Shown: piece after piece, positions 1 through 9,344 of the stretch
Layout: each line of letters opens with the position of its first letter
Numbering within the stretch: the stretch's first letter is position 1
Assembly (NCBI GenBank): GCA_963750255.1
Contig: CAVVPZ010000006.1
Location: forward strand, 682,001 to 746,000
Source: DATLED01 sp963750255
Lineage (GTDB): Bacteria; Actinomycetota; Acidimicrobiia; Acidimicrobiales; CADCTF01
DNA: 64,000 nucleotides
Direction of reading: 5' to 3'
Translations under genes and position numbers: made by a program
Notes under the pieces: generated by a model
Told to the model about the DNA's origin: nothing
Seen by the model: the letters and a program-made list of their open reading frames with translations, nothing else
The model's database searches: none

Positions 1-754
1 CGGCGCCGGCCCCGAGCAATCGCCGTCGAGCACTCGACGGCCGTGCCCGGCTCGCGCTTGACCTTGGCCCTGAAGAGGTGGACCTCGAAGCGACTCACCG
101 CGCACGTGACGGTTGGCATCGACGCCGCTCGTCGTATTGAAACCATGGCTGGCTTGCCTACAGGGTCGATCAGGGTCATTCCCGGTCGGCGTGCCCGACG
201 GCGTGCGCCTTCCCAAGGCCCAGCACGGAGCGTCCGACCATCGGTATCGTCGGTCGACTCGACGGCGCCAAAAGGGTCGACGTCGCCATTCGCGCCATCG
301 CCGACGTCGACAGCGCCTCGCTCCTGGTCGTGGGCGACGGGCCAGAGCGCGAGGCCCTGGCCGGCGCTCGCGGTTGAGGCGGGAGTGGCAGGCCGGGTGC
401 GATTCACCGGCTGGATGGATGAGGTCGGCCCGCTCCTCGCCACCCTCGACCTCTTGGTGGTGACCTCGGCGGCCGAGACCGGCCCACTTGTCATGCTCGA
501 GGCCATGCTGGCCGGAGTCCCGGTCGTTTCGACGCCGGTGGGCCGGGCGCCGGAACTTCTCGCCGACGGTGAGTGCGGCCGGATCGTTCCCCACGGCGAG
601 GCCCCCGCCCTGGCACGAGCTGGTGGCCGAACTGCTCGCCGACCGGCCGGCGCTGTCGGCCATGGGGTGTCGGGCTCTCCATCGCGCCCGGCGCGAGGGG
701 ACATCGGCATCGACGGCGCGGGCCTTCGAAGCGCTCTACGGCGTCGGCGGGTGA
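1..754 (+). CDS. Glycosyltransferase family 4-like protein, 5' partial and frame-disrupted
   Basis: The gene enters from upstream of the window. Its product reads as a GT-B glycosyltransferase that would transfer a sugar from a nucleotide donor during surface polysaccharide assembly. Visible pieces in order are an EHS-type segment near base 30, a VIP-x-GVPDGVR linker near 175, GIVGRLDGAKRVDVAIRA from about 243, and the donor-site segment ETGPLVMLEAMLAG near 478. These pieces lie in successive frames. Four single-base insertions near 182, 225, 373 and 612 explain every jump, and the corrected frame ends at TGA 752-754. That stop overlaps the GTG of the next gene, which supports the repaired reading. 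Sequencing error is likelier than real decay, but a pseudogene cannot be excluded. Confidence 0.7.
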
Positions 755-1812
755 GCGCTCGCCACCAACTGGCAGCCGCCCTCGCCCGACCGGCGGTGCA
801 CCGGGCCCTCCGATTCGTGCAGGGGGCGGCGGTTCCCGTCTTCTTGATCCATCGGGTGGTCGACACGCCACTGTTGCGAGGTACGTCGCCGGCCGTCCTC
901 GATGAGATCCTCTCGACGTTGTCGGCCGCCGGCTGTCGCTTCGTGGGCCTCGACGAGGTGGTCGCCGCCGTCATCGACCCCACCCGCCGGCTGCCCACAT
1001 CGGCCGTCTGCTTCACCGCCGACGACGGCTACGACGATCAGGCCGAGGTCCTGGCCCCGCTTTTCGAGTCGCACCGTTGCCCGCTCACCATCTTCCTCAC
1101 CACCGGATTTCTCGACGGCACGACGGTCGGCTGGTGGGATCGACTCGAACACGCCATGACCGAGACATGCCGTTCCGATGTCGAGGACCCGAGCGGGCCC
1201 GGCCGCCTTCCGCTCACGTCGGTCGACGAGCGCCGACAGGCCCTCTACGTCCACCTCGCTCGGTTCGGGGAGTTGCCCTCGGACGAGGCCGAGGCGATGG
1301 TCGAGCGGGTACTGGGTGCCGTCGAGGTCGAGGCGCCGTCGGTACCGTTCGGTCCGTACCAGCCGATGACATGGGAGGCGGCCCGAGCAGTCGAGGCCCG
1401 AGGCATCGTTCGCTTCGGGCCGCACACGGTCACCCACCCGTTGTTGGCCCGCACCGAAGCGGGCCGGGCCGAGGCGGAGATCGACCGCTCCTGGTCGCGA
1501 CTTGGCGACGAACTCTCCCGTCCATTGCCCGTGTTCTGTTACCCGGTGGGTGAGGACGGCGATTACGGCTCCCGTGACGCGATCGCCGTCGAACGCCGGG
1601 GACTCGACGGCGCCGTCACGGTCGGCCGGCGCCACGTTGTCGCCGCCGATCTCGCCCGCCAGCCCCTCGGCCGCTACCGCATCCCGCGACTCCCGATCAC
1701 CGATCCGGCTGACGCCGTGTTGGCGACGGCGGGCGCCCTTCGGGTCAGGCACCGCCTCCGGGACCGAGATCTGCCGCTTCTCGGAGGACGGCGACCAACG
1801 CGGGAGTGGTGA
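751..1812 (+). CDS. Polysaccharide deacetylase (NodB homology domain)
   Basis: The 353-residue product belongs to carbohydrate esterase family 4, which removes N- or O-acetyl groups from polysaccharides using a metal ion. The NodB motifs are visible: TADDGYDD (motif 1 with the catalytic Asp) near residue 88, HTVTHPLL (the metal-binding H-x3-H) near 229, and CYPVGE near 264. No signal peptide is evident, so it may act on lipid-linked intermediates in the cytoplasm or on a substrate reached in another way. The GTG start at 751 overlaps the stop of the upstream glycosyltransferase (GTGA), implying coupled translation. Its 3' end overlaps the convergent glycosyltransferase by 68 bp. Confidence 0.85.
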   Translation: MSARHQLAAALARPAVHRALRFVQGAAVPVFLIHRVVDTPLLRGTSPAVLDEILSTLSAAGCRFVGLDEVVAAVIDPTRRLPTSAVCFTADDGYDDQAEVLAPLFESHRCPLTIFLTTGFLDGTTVGWWDRLEHAMTETCRSDVEDPSGPGRLPLTSVDERRQALYVHLARFGELPSDEAEAMVERVLGAVEVEAPSVPFGPYQPMTWEAARAVEARGIVRFGPHTVTHPLLARTEAGRAEAEIDRSWSRLGDELSRPLPVFCYPVGEDGDYGSRDAIAVERRGLDGAVTVGRRHVVAADLARQPLGRYRIPRLPITDPADAVLATAGALRVRHRLRDRDLPLLGGRRPTREW

Positions 1813-2884
1813 CGCGAGCGTCGAATCGTTCGAGCACCCGACGCCGCCCGGCCGCCCCCATGGCGACGCGTCGAGCCGGATCGGCGAGCAAGCTGTCGAT
1901 GGCGACGCGGAGGGCGCCGTCGTCGCCGACCTCGACGAGTAGACCGGTCTCGCCGTCGGCCACGACTTCGGGCAGTGCTGCGGTACGCGTGGCGACGACG
2001 GGCAGTGAGGCGGCCATCGCCTCGATGGCGGCGTATCCGAACGTGTCGAGCTCGGTGGGGAAGACGAAGAGGTCGCTGCGGGCCAGCAGGCGCTCGGCTT
2101 GACCGTCGCCAGGACGGATGTCGCCGTGCACCTCGAGACCCTCTTCGGGGGCTACCGGGTCATGCGTCACCAGTGCGAGGCGAGCGCGGCCGCGAAGGTG
2201 ACGGCGCCATACGTCGAGCAAACGCCGCCCTCCTTTTCGCTCGAGCGAGCGTCCGATGAACGTGATGAGGGGCAGGTCGCCGGTCGGCGGCCGCTCGACC
2301 GCGGGTGGCACGACGATGCCGAAGGGGATGATGCGGATGCGCGCCGAGTCGACGCCGTAGTCGTCGCGCAACGACGACGCCGCCCACGCCGAGTGCGATA
2401 CGACCAAGGTGGCGGCGGCGTACACCCGACGTTCAAGGGCGGCCACCGGCTTGAGGGCGATCGGGGTCACCGCCGACGGACGCCGCTGGGGCAGTCGATA
2501 CGCGTTCTGCGTGTTGGTGGCGTCGAGGGAGACGACGGTCGGCTGGCGCCGAAGCAGGTCAGCCGAGAGAAGGGCGACGTTGTGCGTGTACACGTGGAGC
2601 ACGTCGGGCAGGGCCTCATCCCGAAGGTGCCGGCGCACCAACGCGCTGGCAGCCAACTGGATGCGAAGGGGCTGCAAGTCGGCATCCCACCGATCGCCGA
2701 GTACCGGGACCGACGCCGAGAAGGCCCGACGGCCAAGCCTTGGGGCCGGCAGGTCGAAGAAACTGAAACGGTCGTCGGGTGCTGCGGCTGGAAACGTCGC
2801 CCGGAGGGCCTGATGGAGGGTGGCGTGCCCGCCGATGTTCTCGTTCACCAGATGGACGTGCACCCGGCGCACGGTAGTGCCCAC
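1745..2884 (-). CDS. Glycosyltransferase family 4 protein
   Basis: The 379-residue protein is a GT-B fold glycosyltransferase. The N-terminal acceptor domain opens with HLVNENIGGHATLH. The C-terminal donor domain has FIGRSLERKGGRRLLDVW near residue 208 and the E-x7-E-like segment PTELDTFGYAAIEAMA near 277, followed by LPVVATRTAALPEVV. It is the only gene of this first cluster on the minus strand and converges on the deacetylase, overlapping it by 68 bp. GTG at 2872 is an alternative start that removes four residues. The sugar donor and acceptor cannot be inferred. Its place among other transferases suggests one linkage of the same surface glycan. Confidence 0.85.
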   Translation of the reverse strand: MGTTVRRVHVHLVNENIGGHATLHQALRATFPAAAPDDRFSFFDLPAPRLGRRAFSASVPVLGDRWDADLQPLRIQLAASALVRRHLRDEALPDVLHVYTHNVALLSADLLRRQPTVVSLDATNTQNAYRLPQRRPSAVTPIALKPVAALERRVYAAATLVVSHSAWAASSLRDDYGVDSARIRIIPFGIVVPPAVERPPTGDLPLITFIGRSLERKGGRRLLDVWRRHLRGRARLALVTHDPVAPEEGLEVHGDIRPGDGQAERLLARSDLFVFPTELDTFGYAAIEAMAASLPVVATRTAALPEVVADGETGLLVEVGDDGALRVAIDSLLADPARRVAMGAAGRRRVLERFDARVTTPALVAVLREAADLGPGGGA

Positions 2885-2937
2885 CCTCCGGACCTACGCT
2901 CGACACCCCGGGTCTGCACCTCCCGGACCGCGCGCTG

Positions 2938-4071
2938 ATGCCTTCGATCCTCCACGTCTCCCAGCCCACCGATCACGGCGTCGCCCGTTGCGTCCGAGAC
3001 CTTGTGGTCGATCAGGTCGCGAGGGGCTGGGACGTCGCCGTCGCCGCTCCTGCCGAGGGCTGGCTCCCCGAGCAGGTGGTTCGGGCCGGTGCTCGCCACG
3101 TGATCTGGCCGTCCGTCCGGTCTCCTCGATCGGGACTGCTGCGGGAGCGCTCTGCCTTGCGCGCGCTGGTATCGAGGCGACATCCCCCGACGTCGTCCAC
3201 CTGCACTCGTCGAAGGCCGGACTGGTCGGTCGGGCGCTGCTCCGAGGGCGCCGCCCGACCATCTTTCAGCCCCATGCCTGGTCGTTTGCCGCCGTCGCGG
3301 GCATCGAGGGCCGTGCTGCGTCGGCCTGGGAGCGCTACGCCGCTCGGTGGACCTCGGTCATCGTGTGTTGCAGTCAGGACGAGGAGGCTGAAGGTCGAGA
3401 CGCTGGCATCGCGTCCGCCGTCGTGGCTCGTCGTTCCCAACAGCGTCGACCTCGACCACTTCGCCGTGGCCACGACCGACGAGCGACGTCGGGCCCGGGC
3501 GCAACTGGTGAGCGACATCGGCGCCGACGACGCCGTCGTGGTCTGCGTCGGTCGACTCAGCGCGCAAAAGGGTCAAGACCTGCTGGTCGAGGCGTGGCCG
3601 GCGATCCGCCGAGCATCGCCCGGCGCCGTGCTCGTGCTCGTCGGTTCGGGCCCGGACGAGGGGGCACTCCGGGCTGCGGCGGGCGAGGGCGTGCGCTTCG
3701 TCGGTGAGCAAGCCGACGTCCGACCATGGCTGGCGGCGGCCGACGTCGTCGCCCAGCCGTCTCGTTACGAGGGCATGTCGCTCGGCGTGCTGGAGGCGAT
3801 GGCAGCGGGACGGCCCGTGGTCGCATCCGACGCCGCCGGCATGCGCGAGGCGATCGGCGGAAGTGACGGCGGCGGCGCGGGCGGGGTGGTTGTGCCCGTC
3901 GGCGATGTCGACGCGTTGGTTGCCGCGATCGTCGCCCGGGTCACCGACGTCGAACTCGCGAACGCCGAGGGTCGGCGGGCCCGCGCCAGAGTCGAGGCGC
4001 GGCACGGTCGCCGGGAGTGGCTCGAAGCCTTCTCGGCCCTCTCCCTCCGCCTCGCCGAGGCCCGTCCATGA
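2938..4071 (+). CDS. Glycosyltransferase family 4 protein with two compensating frameshifts
   Basis: This GT-B glycosyltransferase has a nucleotide-binding half containing VVCVGRLSAQKGQDLLVEAW and the donor motif YEGMSLGVLEAMAAGRPVV. A plain reading from 2938 is open throughout, but its middle is non-homologous. Between about 3188 and 3410 the convincing sequence (DVVHLHSSKAGLVGR, then a WSFAAVAGIEGRAASAWERY stretch) lies two bases out of frame. A lost C in the run near 3188 followed by one extra base near 3410 restores a continuous 377-residue protein. Its stop overlaps the ATG of the next transferase (ATGA at 4068). A single-frame translation of this gene would therefore be wrong over about 75 residues. 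Confidence 0.82.
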   Translation: MPSILHVSQPTDHGVARCVRDLVVDQVARGWDVAVAAPAEGWLPEQVVRAGARHVIWPSVRSPRSGLLRERSALRALVSRRHPPTSSTCTRRRPDWSVGRCSEGAARPSFSPMPGRLPPSRASRAVLRRPGSATPLGGPRSSCVAVRTRRLKVETLASRPPSWLVVPNSVDLDHFAVATTDERRRARAQLVSDIGADDAVVVCVGRLSAQKGQDLLVEAWPAIRRASPGAVLVLVGSGPDEGALRAAAGEGVRFVGEQADVRPWLAAADVVAQPSRYEGMSLGVLEAMAAGRPVVASDAAGMREAIGGSDGGGAGGVVVPVGDVDALVAAIVARVTDVELANAEGRRARARVEARHGRREWLEAFSALSLRLAEARP

Positions 4072-5237
4072 AGGTGCTCTTCGTTTCCAGCCTCTGGCCT
4101 CCGACGGTGCTCGGCGGCGCTGAGTTGTACGCCGCCCGCCTGGCCGAACGCCTCGAGGCCGACGGCGACGAAACGCGGGTCGTGACCCTTGGTGTCGACG
4201 CGATGGGCGTCGAGGCCGTGAGCCCAGCGTGGCCGTACCCCCTGGCGGACTTCGCCGGACAGCCAGCGTGGAAGCGCGCCGCCTATCACGCCCGTGACCA
4301 GTTCGACCCGTGGTCGGCGCGAGCTGTGACCCGCGCCATCGAGTCGTTCCAACCCGACGTCGTGCATTCGCACGCGGTGCCGGGGATGTCGGCGGCGGCG
4401 CTGACTGCGCCCGGTCGGGCCGGCATCGCCCACGTCCACACGCTGCACGACTACTGGCTCCTCTGCCAGCGCTCGACGTTGGTCGACCGCGACGACCGCT
4501 CGTGCGCGACCCGGTGCCGGGGATGTTCGATCATCTCGGCGGCTCGGTCGACCTTGATCAACCGGCATCCACCCGAGGTCGTCCTCGCCGTTTCCGAGGC
4601 CGTCGCCGCCGAGCATCGTCGGGCCGGCGTTCTCGCCGATCGGATCCGTGTCGTCCGCAACCCGGTCGAGCGGGCCGACCGGCAGTCCACGTCGTCCTCG
4701 GCGGATGGCGACGTCGTCACCTTCGGGTTCCTCGGCCAGCTCGTGCCCATCAAAGGTGTCTCCACTCTCCTCGCCGCCTTCGCCGCCCTGCCCGCCGGCT
4801 CAGCCCGACTTCGGGTGGCGGGCAAGGGTCCGCTGCTGCCCGCCGTCGAGGCGGCTGAGGGCGTCGAGGCCGTGGGATGGGTCGACGGTGCCACCAAAGA
4901 GGAGTTCCTCGGCGGACTCGACTGCCTGGTGGTGCCGTCAGAGTGGCGCGACCCGGCGCCCCTCGTGTTGAACGAGGCCCGCAGCCGGGGCCTTCCCGTG
5001 ATCGGTGCCCGCATCGGCGGGATCCCCGAGTTGCTCGCCCCTGCCTCCGAGTCGCTGCTCTTCCCGAGCGGCGACGCGTCCGCGCTCGCGGCCCGCATGA
5101 CGGCCTTCGCAGCCGATCCGGCGTCGTTTCGTCCGGCCGACGAGCCGCCCGACCCATGGGGTTGGCCCGAGCACGTTGCCGCCGTGCGGGCGGCCTACGA
5201 CGACGCCCGTCGCGCTGCGAGCGGGACCCGGTCATGA
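4068..5237 (+). CDS. Glycosyltransferase family 4 protein
   Basis: The intact 389-residue GT-B glycosyltransferase starts with MKVLFVSSLWPPTVLGGAEL, the usual glycine-rich N-terminal motif. It continues through HVHTLHDYWLLCQR and FGFLGQLVPIKGVSTLLAAF, and ends its donor domain with SEWRDPAPLVLNEARSRGL and a GGIPELL segment. The middle contains several cysteines (C-x3-C-x2-C near residue 147), as often seen in this group of actinobacterial transferases. The ATG at 4068 overlaps the upstream stop and the gene's own stop overlaps the next ATG at 5234, so three transferases form one coupled operon. Substrate is unknown. Confidence 0.88.
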   Translation: MKVLFVSSLWPPTVLGGAELYAARLAERLEADGDETRVVTLGVDAMGVEAVSPAWPYPLADFAGQPAWKRAAYHARDQFDPWSARAVTRAIESFQPDVVHSHAVPGMSAAALTAPGRAGIAHVHTLHDYWLLCQRSTLVDRDDRSCATRCRGCSIISAARSTLINRHPPEVVLAVSEAVAAEHRRAGVLADRIRVVRNPVERADRQSTSSSADGDVVTFGFLGQLVPIKGVSTLLAAFAALPAGSARLRVAGKGPLLPAVEAAEGVEAVGWVDGATKEEFLGGLDCLVVPSEWRDPAPLVLNEARSRGLPVIGARIGGIPELLAPASESLLFPSGDASALAARMTAFAADPASFRPADEPPDPWGWPEHVAAVRAAYDDARRAASGTRS

Positions 5238-6356
5238 GCGATACGCCCGGTCATCGGGGTCAACGGCCGCTTCGCCACCCAGCCCGTTACCGGCGTGCAG
5301 CGCTACGCCCACGAGATCGTGAGCCGGCTGGCCGAGGTCTCGGGCTGGAGGATCCGGCTCTACCTTCCGCCCGATCGAGTGATCGATCTCGCGCCCGGCC
5401 AACGCACCGACGACCCTGGCCTGGCCCTGGCGGGAGACTCGCTCCTCGACGAGCAGTGGTGGGGTGGCCGCGGCCATCTCTGGGAGCAGACCCGCCTGCC
5501 GCGGCTTCACCGGTCGACAGGGGCCGAACTCCTGTTGTCGCCCGCGGGCTGGGGACCCTTCGTCGTGCGGCGTCAACTCGTGGTGATCTTCGACCTCCAC
5601 CCGATCCTGCACCCCGAGTACTTCGTCGCCGGGTTCGTTCGGTGGACCAAGCTGGCCACACCCATCCTCACGCACGTCCCGCGCCGCGTGGCCGTGATCT
5701 CCGAACATGTCGGCGACCAGGTCGAGCAACGGCTCCGCGTCGCCCGCACTCGCATGGATGTCGTGCCGCCAGCCGTCGGCCCTCCATTCCTCGATCGACC
5801 CCTCGGTCCGTTCGAGCGGACGAGTGACTACTGCCTGTTCGTCCAAGGAGACAAGACCCAGAAGAACCTCGACTTCATCCTCGACTTCTGGCCGCGCGTG
5901 CGGGAGGCGACCGGTCTCGAACTCGTCGTGACCGAACGAGCGGTCGGGTCTCGCGTCGCAGGCGCAACCCGCGCCGATCGCGACGGTGTTCGGGTCGTCG
6001 TCGAACCCGACGACGAGACGCTGGCCAACCTGTACGAGGGTGCGCTCTGCCTGCTCTGGCCCAGCCTGGCCGAGGGCTACGGCATCCCGCTGCTCGAGGC
6101 CATGGCCGTCGGCACCCCGTTCTTGTCGGCCGACGTCGGCGCGGCCCGAGAACTCGCCGTCGACCTCGACACTCAGGTGCTTCCGCTCGTCGCCGACCGG
6201 TGGGTCGACCAGATCACCGTGTGGGCGCTGGCCCCGCCAGCAGGATTGGCCCCCCTGCGCCGGGCCGGCGTCGAGGTCGCCAGGGCGGCGACGTGGCATC
6301 GGAGCACGGTGCAGATGGTCGAAGCGCTCGAGCGATCCCTGCCTCGGCGGCGCTAG
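5234..6356 (+). CDS. Glycosyltransferase family 4 protein, frameshift near the start
   Basis: This is the third transferase of the coupled run. The ATG at 5234 overlaps the previous stop. The first five codons (MSDTP) are followed by one extra G near 5247. Removing it gives VIGVNGRFATQPVTGVQRYA, which is the expected N-terminal beta strand and TGVQRYAxE motif, and a 373-residue protein. The C-terminal half contains YCLFVQGDKTQKNLDFIL and SLAEGYGIPLLEAMAVGTPF, typical of mannosyl- or rhamnosyltransferase-like GT4 enzymes. Read without correction, the gene would appear to start only at GTG 5292 and would lose its N-terminus. The adjacent minus-strand kinase ends 2 bp downstream. Confidence 0.85.
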
Positions 6357-6357
6357 G

Positions 6358-7824
6358 TCAGGTCTGGTTGGCCTGGCGACGCCGGCGGTAGTCCTCGTAG
6401 GACCGGGCCCGCTCGGTCTTGGCTCGGTTGATCACGACGCCCAGCGGGACGACGCCGACCTGGTTGAGGGTGTCGAGCATGCGCTCGACGTCGGCCTTGC
6501 GGGTGGTCTTGGCGTCGAGCACCAGCACGGTTGCATCACAGGACCGGGCGATGGCGACGGCGTCGGCGAAGAGACGCAGCGGGGGAGTGTCGACGACGAC
6601 CATGCCCCCGAAGCGCAGGCGTTCGATGAGCCGTGAGAACGCCTTGCCGCCGAGCGATGCGGCCGGGTCGCCGGTGGTCGCGCCGGCCGGCACCATCCGA
6701 AATCCGGGCGAGTCGGGGACGTCCACCGGGCCGGGGAACTCGTAGGGCGGCGTGATGGCTTCGGCCAGGCCGGGTTCGAGTTCGACTCGTAGGCGGGTGT
6801 GGAGGACGGGATTGCGGAGGTCGCCGTCGATGAGGACGGCGCGGGTGCCGGCGTCGACGAGCGTGCGGCAGATGTTCTCGGCCACGAACGACTTGCCCGA
6901 GCCGCGCTCGCCGCCGACGATGGCCACGGTCTCGAGGCCGCGTTCCTCGCCACCGAGGAAGAGAAGGTTGGTGCGCAGCGAGCGGAAGGCCTCGACGACC
7001 TGCTCGTCGGCCGCCCGGCTGGCTTGGGGCAGCGTGCCGAGCACGGGCAAGCCAGTGAGCGCCGTCACCTGCTCGGACATCTGGTCGTCGTCGAAGCGGC
7101 CGCCGAGGAGCGACAGGGCGACAGCGGCCTCGGCATTGATCACCAAAGCAGCGAGGAGGGCGAGGATGGCGTCGCGCTTGGGCCGCGGCGACACCGGCGC
7201 CGGCTCGGCCCGGGCCGGCGTGATCACCGTGAGGCGGTCGACAGGTCGTACCTGGGCCTCGGTCGCGTTCTGCACCAGAGCTTGGTACTGGTACTCGAGC
7301 GCGGTGCGGCGAGGATCGCCGGCGGGCACCTCGGCCAGTTTGCGCTCGGTCTCGCCGATCTGGGTGAGCACGGGAGCCAACTGTCGGTCGAGTTGCTCCT
7401 GTTGTTGGGTGGCGACCGTCTCGTTGATGGCGAGCGCCAGGCCCCGGGCCAGCGCCGTCGCCGTGCGGCCGTCAGGGCCGCTGGCCGAGATGGTGATGAA
7501 GCCGGCTTGTTGGGCTGAGGAAGAGAGGCGCCGCTCGGCTTCTTCGGGTGACACGTCGAGGCCGGACCGGGCGATGGCGTCGATCACGACCGGGCGGGTG
7601 GCAGCCATGGCGGCGTAACTATCGGTCAGGAACTTGGTGTCCTGCTCGTTGGGCCCGTTGCCCTGGAGTAGCGACGCCGATGTCACCTTTAACAAGGCCG
7701 TGGCCTGATAGGTGGGCGCGACCGACGAGCGCCAGGCGAAAACGAGGCCGGCGACAAGGACGGTGGCCGCAAGAATCCGCCATTTTCGGTGGAGGATCAC
7801 ACGGAAGTGATCGGTGAGGTCCAT
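6358..7824 (-). CDS. Wzc-like chain-length determinant and BY-kinase (CpsD/CapB type)
   Basis: The 488-residue protein fuses an N-terminal Wzz-type polysaccharide co-polymerase domain to a bacterial tyrosine kinase domain. A membrane segment lies at about residues 14-31 and a second one near 225-245. The kinase half has a Walker A motif GGERGSGKSFVAENI near 303, a Walker A' VLIDGDLRNP near 334 and a Walker B-like VVVDTPPLRLFADA near 409. The C-terminal tail has only two tyrosines (SYEDY), fewer than the usual cluster. Such proteins sit in the inner membrane and control export and length of capsule or exopolysaccharide. It is transcribed divergently from the polymerase/ligase-like gene, as expected for a Wzy-dependent locus. 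Confidence 0.88.
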   Translation of the reverse strand: MDLTDHFRVILHRKWRILAATVLVAGLVFAWRSSVAPTYQATALLKVTSASLLQGNGPNEQDTKFLTDSYAAMAATRPVVIDAIARSGLDVSPEEAERRLSSSAQQAGFITISASGPDGRTATALARGLALAINETVATQQQEQLDRQLAPVLTQIGETERKLAEVPAGDPRRTALEYQYQALVQNATEAQVRPVDRLTVITPARAEPAPVSPRPKRDAILALLAALVINAEAAVALSLLGGRFDDDQMSEQVTALTGLPVLGTLPQASRAADEQVVEAFRSLRTNLLFLGGEERGLETVAIVGGERGSGKSFVAENICRTLVDAGTRAVLIDGDLRNPVLHTRLRVELEPGLAEAITPPYEFPGPVDVPDSPGFRMVPAGATTGDPAASLGGKAFSRLIERLRFGGMVVVDTPPLRLFADAVAIARSCDATVLVLDAKTTRKADVERMLDTLNQVGVVPLGVVINRAKTERARSYEDYRRRRQANQT

Positions 7825-7869
7825 GAGCAGTTTGGCGGTTCTGCCCGCCCGGTCCGTCAGTATAGGGAG

Positions 7870-9297
7870 GTGCTGACCCGGCCACCGACCTCGTCGTCCG
7901 CTCTGGTGGTCGCGCCGTGGCTCCGCGTGGTCGGCGTGGTGGTGGCCAACGGCGCGGTCGTGGCGCTGGCGGCAGCGGGCATGGGCACCGTGGCCGTCGC
8001 CCTCGCCGTCGTCGCCGTCGCCACGCCTATGTTCCTCCGGCGCCCCCAGTTGGGTCTGCTGGCCCTGGTCGCCGTGACCCCGTTCAATGGCCTGCTCCTC
8101 ATGCTCCCCGCGCCCGGTCTCCTCTCGTATTGGGAGGAGATCGTGACCGTGGCCGTCTTCGGAGCCACGTTCGTGGCCCCTGCCTCAGCTCGGGCCACTC
8201 CCGGACGGCGCCGCCCCGGGTGGTTCCCCGCCCTCGCCGGCTTCGCCGCCCTGGCGGTGGCCTCAGCCGTGGTGGTCGGCGGCGCCCAGGGCATCTTCGG
8301 CCTCAAGATCACCCTCTTCTACGCCCTCGCGCTCTGGGCAGTGTGGCGCTGCCCCTTCAACGCCCGCGAGCGTGACCTGCTCGTCACCATCCTCGTCACC
8401 GTCGGGTTGATCACGGCCGTGATCGGCCTCGGTCAACAGGCCATCGGACCAGCCCGCCTCAACGCCCTCGGGTTTCCGTACAACAGCACGATCCGCTTCG
8501 CCGGCGGGTTCATGCGGTCGTTCTCGACGTTCATCCAGCCTTTTGGATTCGGGTTCTTCCTCATGATCGTGCTGCTCGTCGGCGTGCCCGCCGCGCTCGA
8601 ACAGCCCAACCGACTTCGCAGCCGGCTGTTCCTCTTCGCCTCACCCATTTACGGCCTCGCTCTGGTCACGACCATCGTCCGGGGGGCGTGGCTCGGTGTC
8701 GCCGTCGGGGTCGCTTACCTTGCTGCCAGCCGGTACAAATTTCTGTTGCTGGGGATCCCCGTGGCCCTGATCGCCGTCTTGTTCGTCCCGCCCGAGGCCG
8801 CCGCTCCCGCCTTTTCCGACGCCAGTTCGGTCGAACGGGCCGATGGTTGGCGGGCCAACGCCAACCGCGTCGCGGCGCGGCCATTGGGCGAGGGAATCGG
8901 GAGCACCGGCTCGGCGGCGTTGGCCGTCGAGCGCCTCGGAGGCGACGCGCTGACGTACCAGACCGACAACTACTACTTCAAGGTCATCCTCGAGCTCGGG
9001 ATCCTCGGACTCTGGATGTTCCTCCTCCTCTTGGCCGCCGGATTCTCCGAGGCCCGCCGGACGTCGCGAACTCGCGACGGACCCGACGCCGCGCTCGCCT
9101 CGGCGGTCGCCGCCACGATCCTGGCTGCCGCCGTGGCCAGCCTGGTGGCCTCGTATCTCGACATTTTGCCCATGGATCTGCTCTTTTGGCTGCTGCTCGG
9201 GGTATCGGCCGACCTCGCAGCGTCACGTTCCGCGGTCGCAATCGACGGCGAATTGGCGCGAAAACCGCGATCCGGACGGTCTCCTCTCCCGAAATAG
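7870..9297 (+). CDS. O-antigen ligase / Wzy-like polymerase family membrane protein
   Basis: The protein is about 475 residues from GTG 7870 and polytopic, with roughly ten to twelve hydrophobic segments. A large extracytoplasmic loop in the second half contains SVERADGWRANANRVAARP and GIGSTGSAALAVE, the usual place of the Wzy_C domain that joins or polymerises lipid-linked glycans outside the membrane. The frame stays open upstream to 7789, but that start would overlap the 5' end of the divergent kinase. GTG 7870 has GGGAGG almost adjacent, so the exact start is uncertain. Polymerase versus ligase cannot be separated from sequence alone; the neighbouring Wzc-like kinase favours polymerase. 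Confidence 0.82.
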   Translation: MLTRPPTSSSALVVAPWLRVVGVVVANGAVVALAAAGMGTVAVALAVVAVATPMFLRRPQLGLLALVAVTPFNGLLLMLPAPGLLSYWEEIVTVAVFGATFVAPASARATPGRRRPGWFPALAGFAALAVASAVVVGGAQGIFGLKITLFYALALWAVWRCPFNARERDLLVTILVTVGLITAVIGLGQQAIGPARLNALGFPYNSTIRFAGGFMRSFSTFIQPFGFGFFLMIVLLVGVPAALEQPNRLRSRLFLFASPIYGLALVTTIVRGAWLGVAVGVAYLAASRYKFLLLGIPVALIAVLFVPPEAAAPAFSDASSVERADGWRANANRVAARPLGEGIGSTGSAALAVERLGGDALTYQTDNYYFKVILELGILGLWMFLLLLAAGFSEARRTSRTRDGPDAALASAVAATILAAAVASLVASYLDILPMDLLFWLLLGVSADLAASRSAVAIDGELARKPRSGRSPLPK

Positions 9298-9344
9298 TCA
9301 CTCCAAGCGGTAAAGCCACCACGTGACGTGCCCGAAGTACAGTC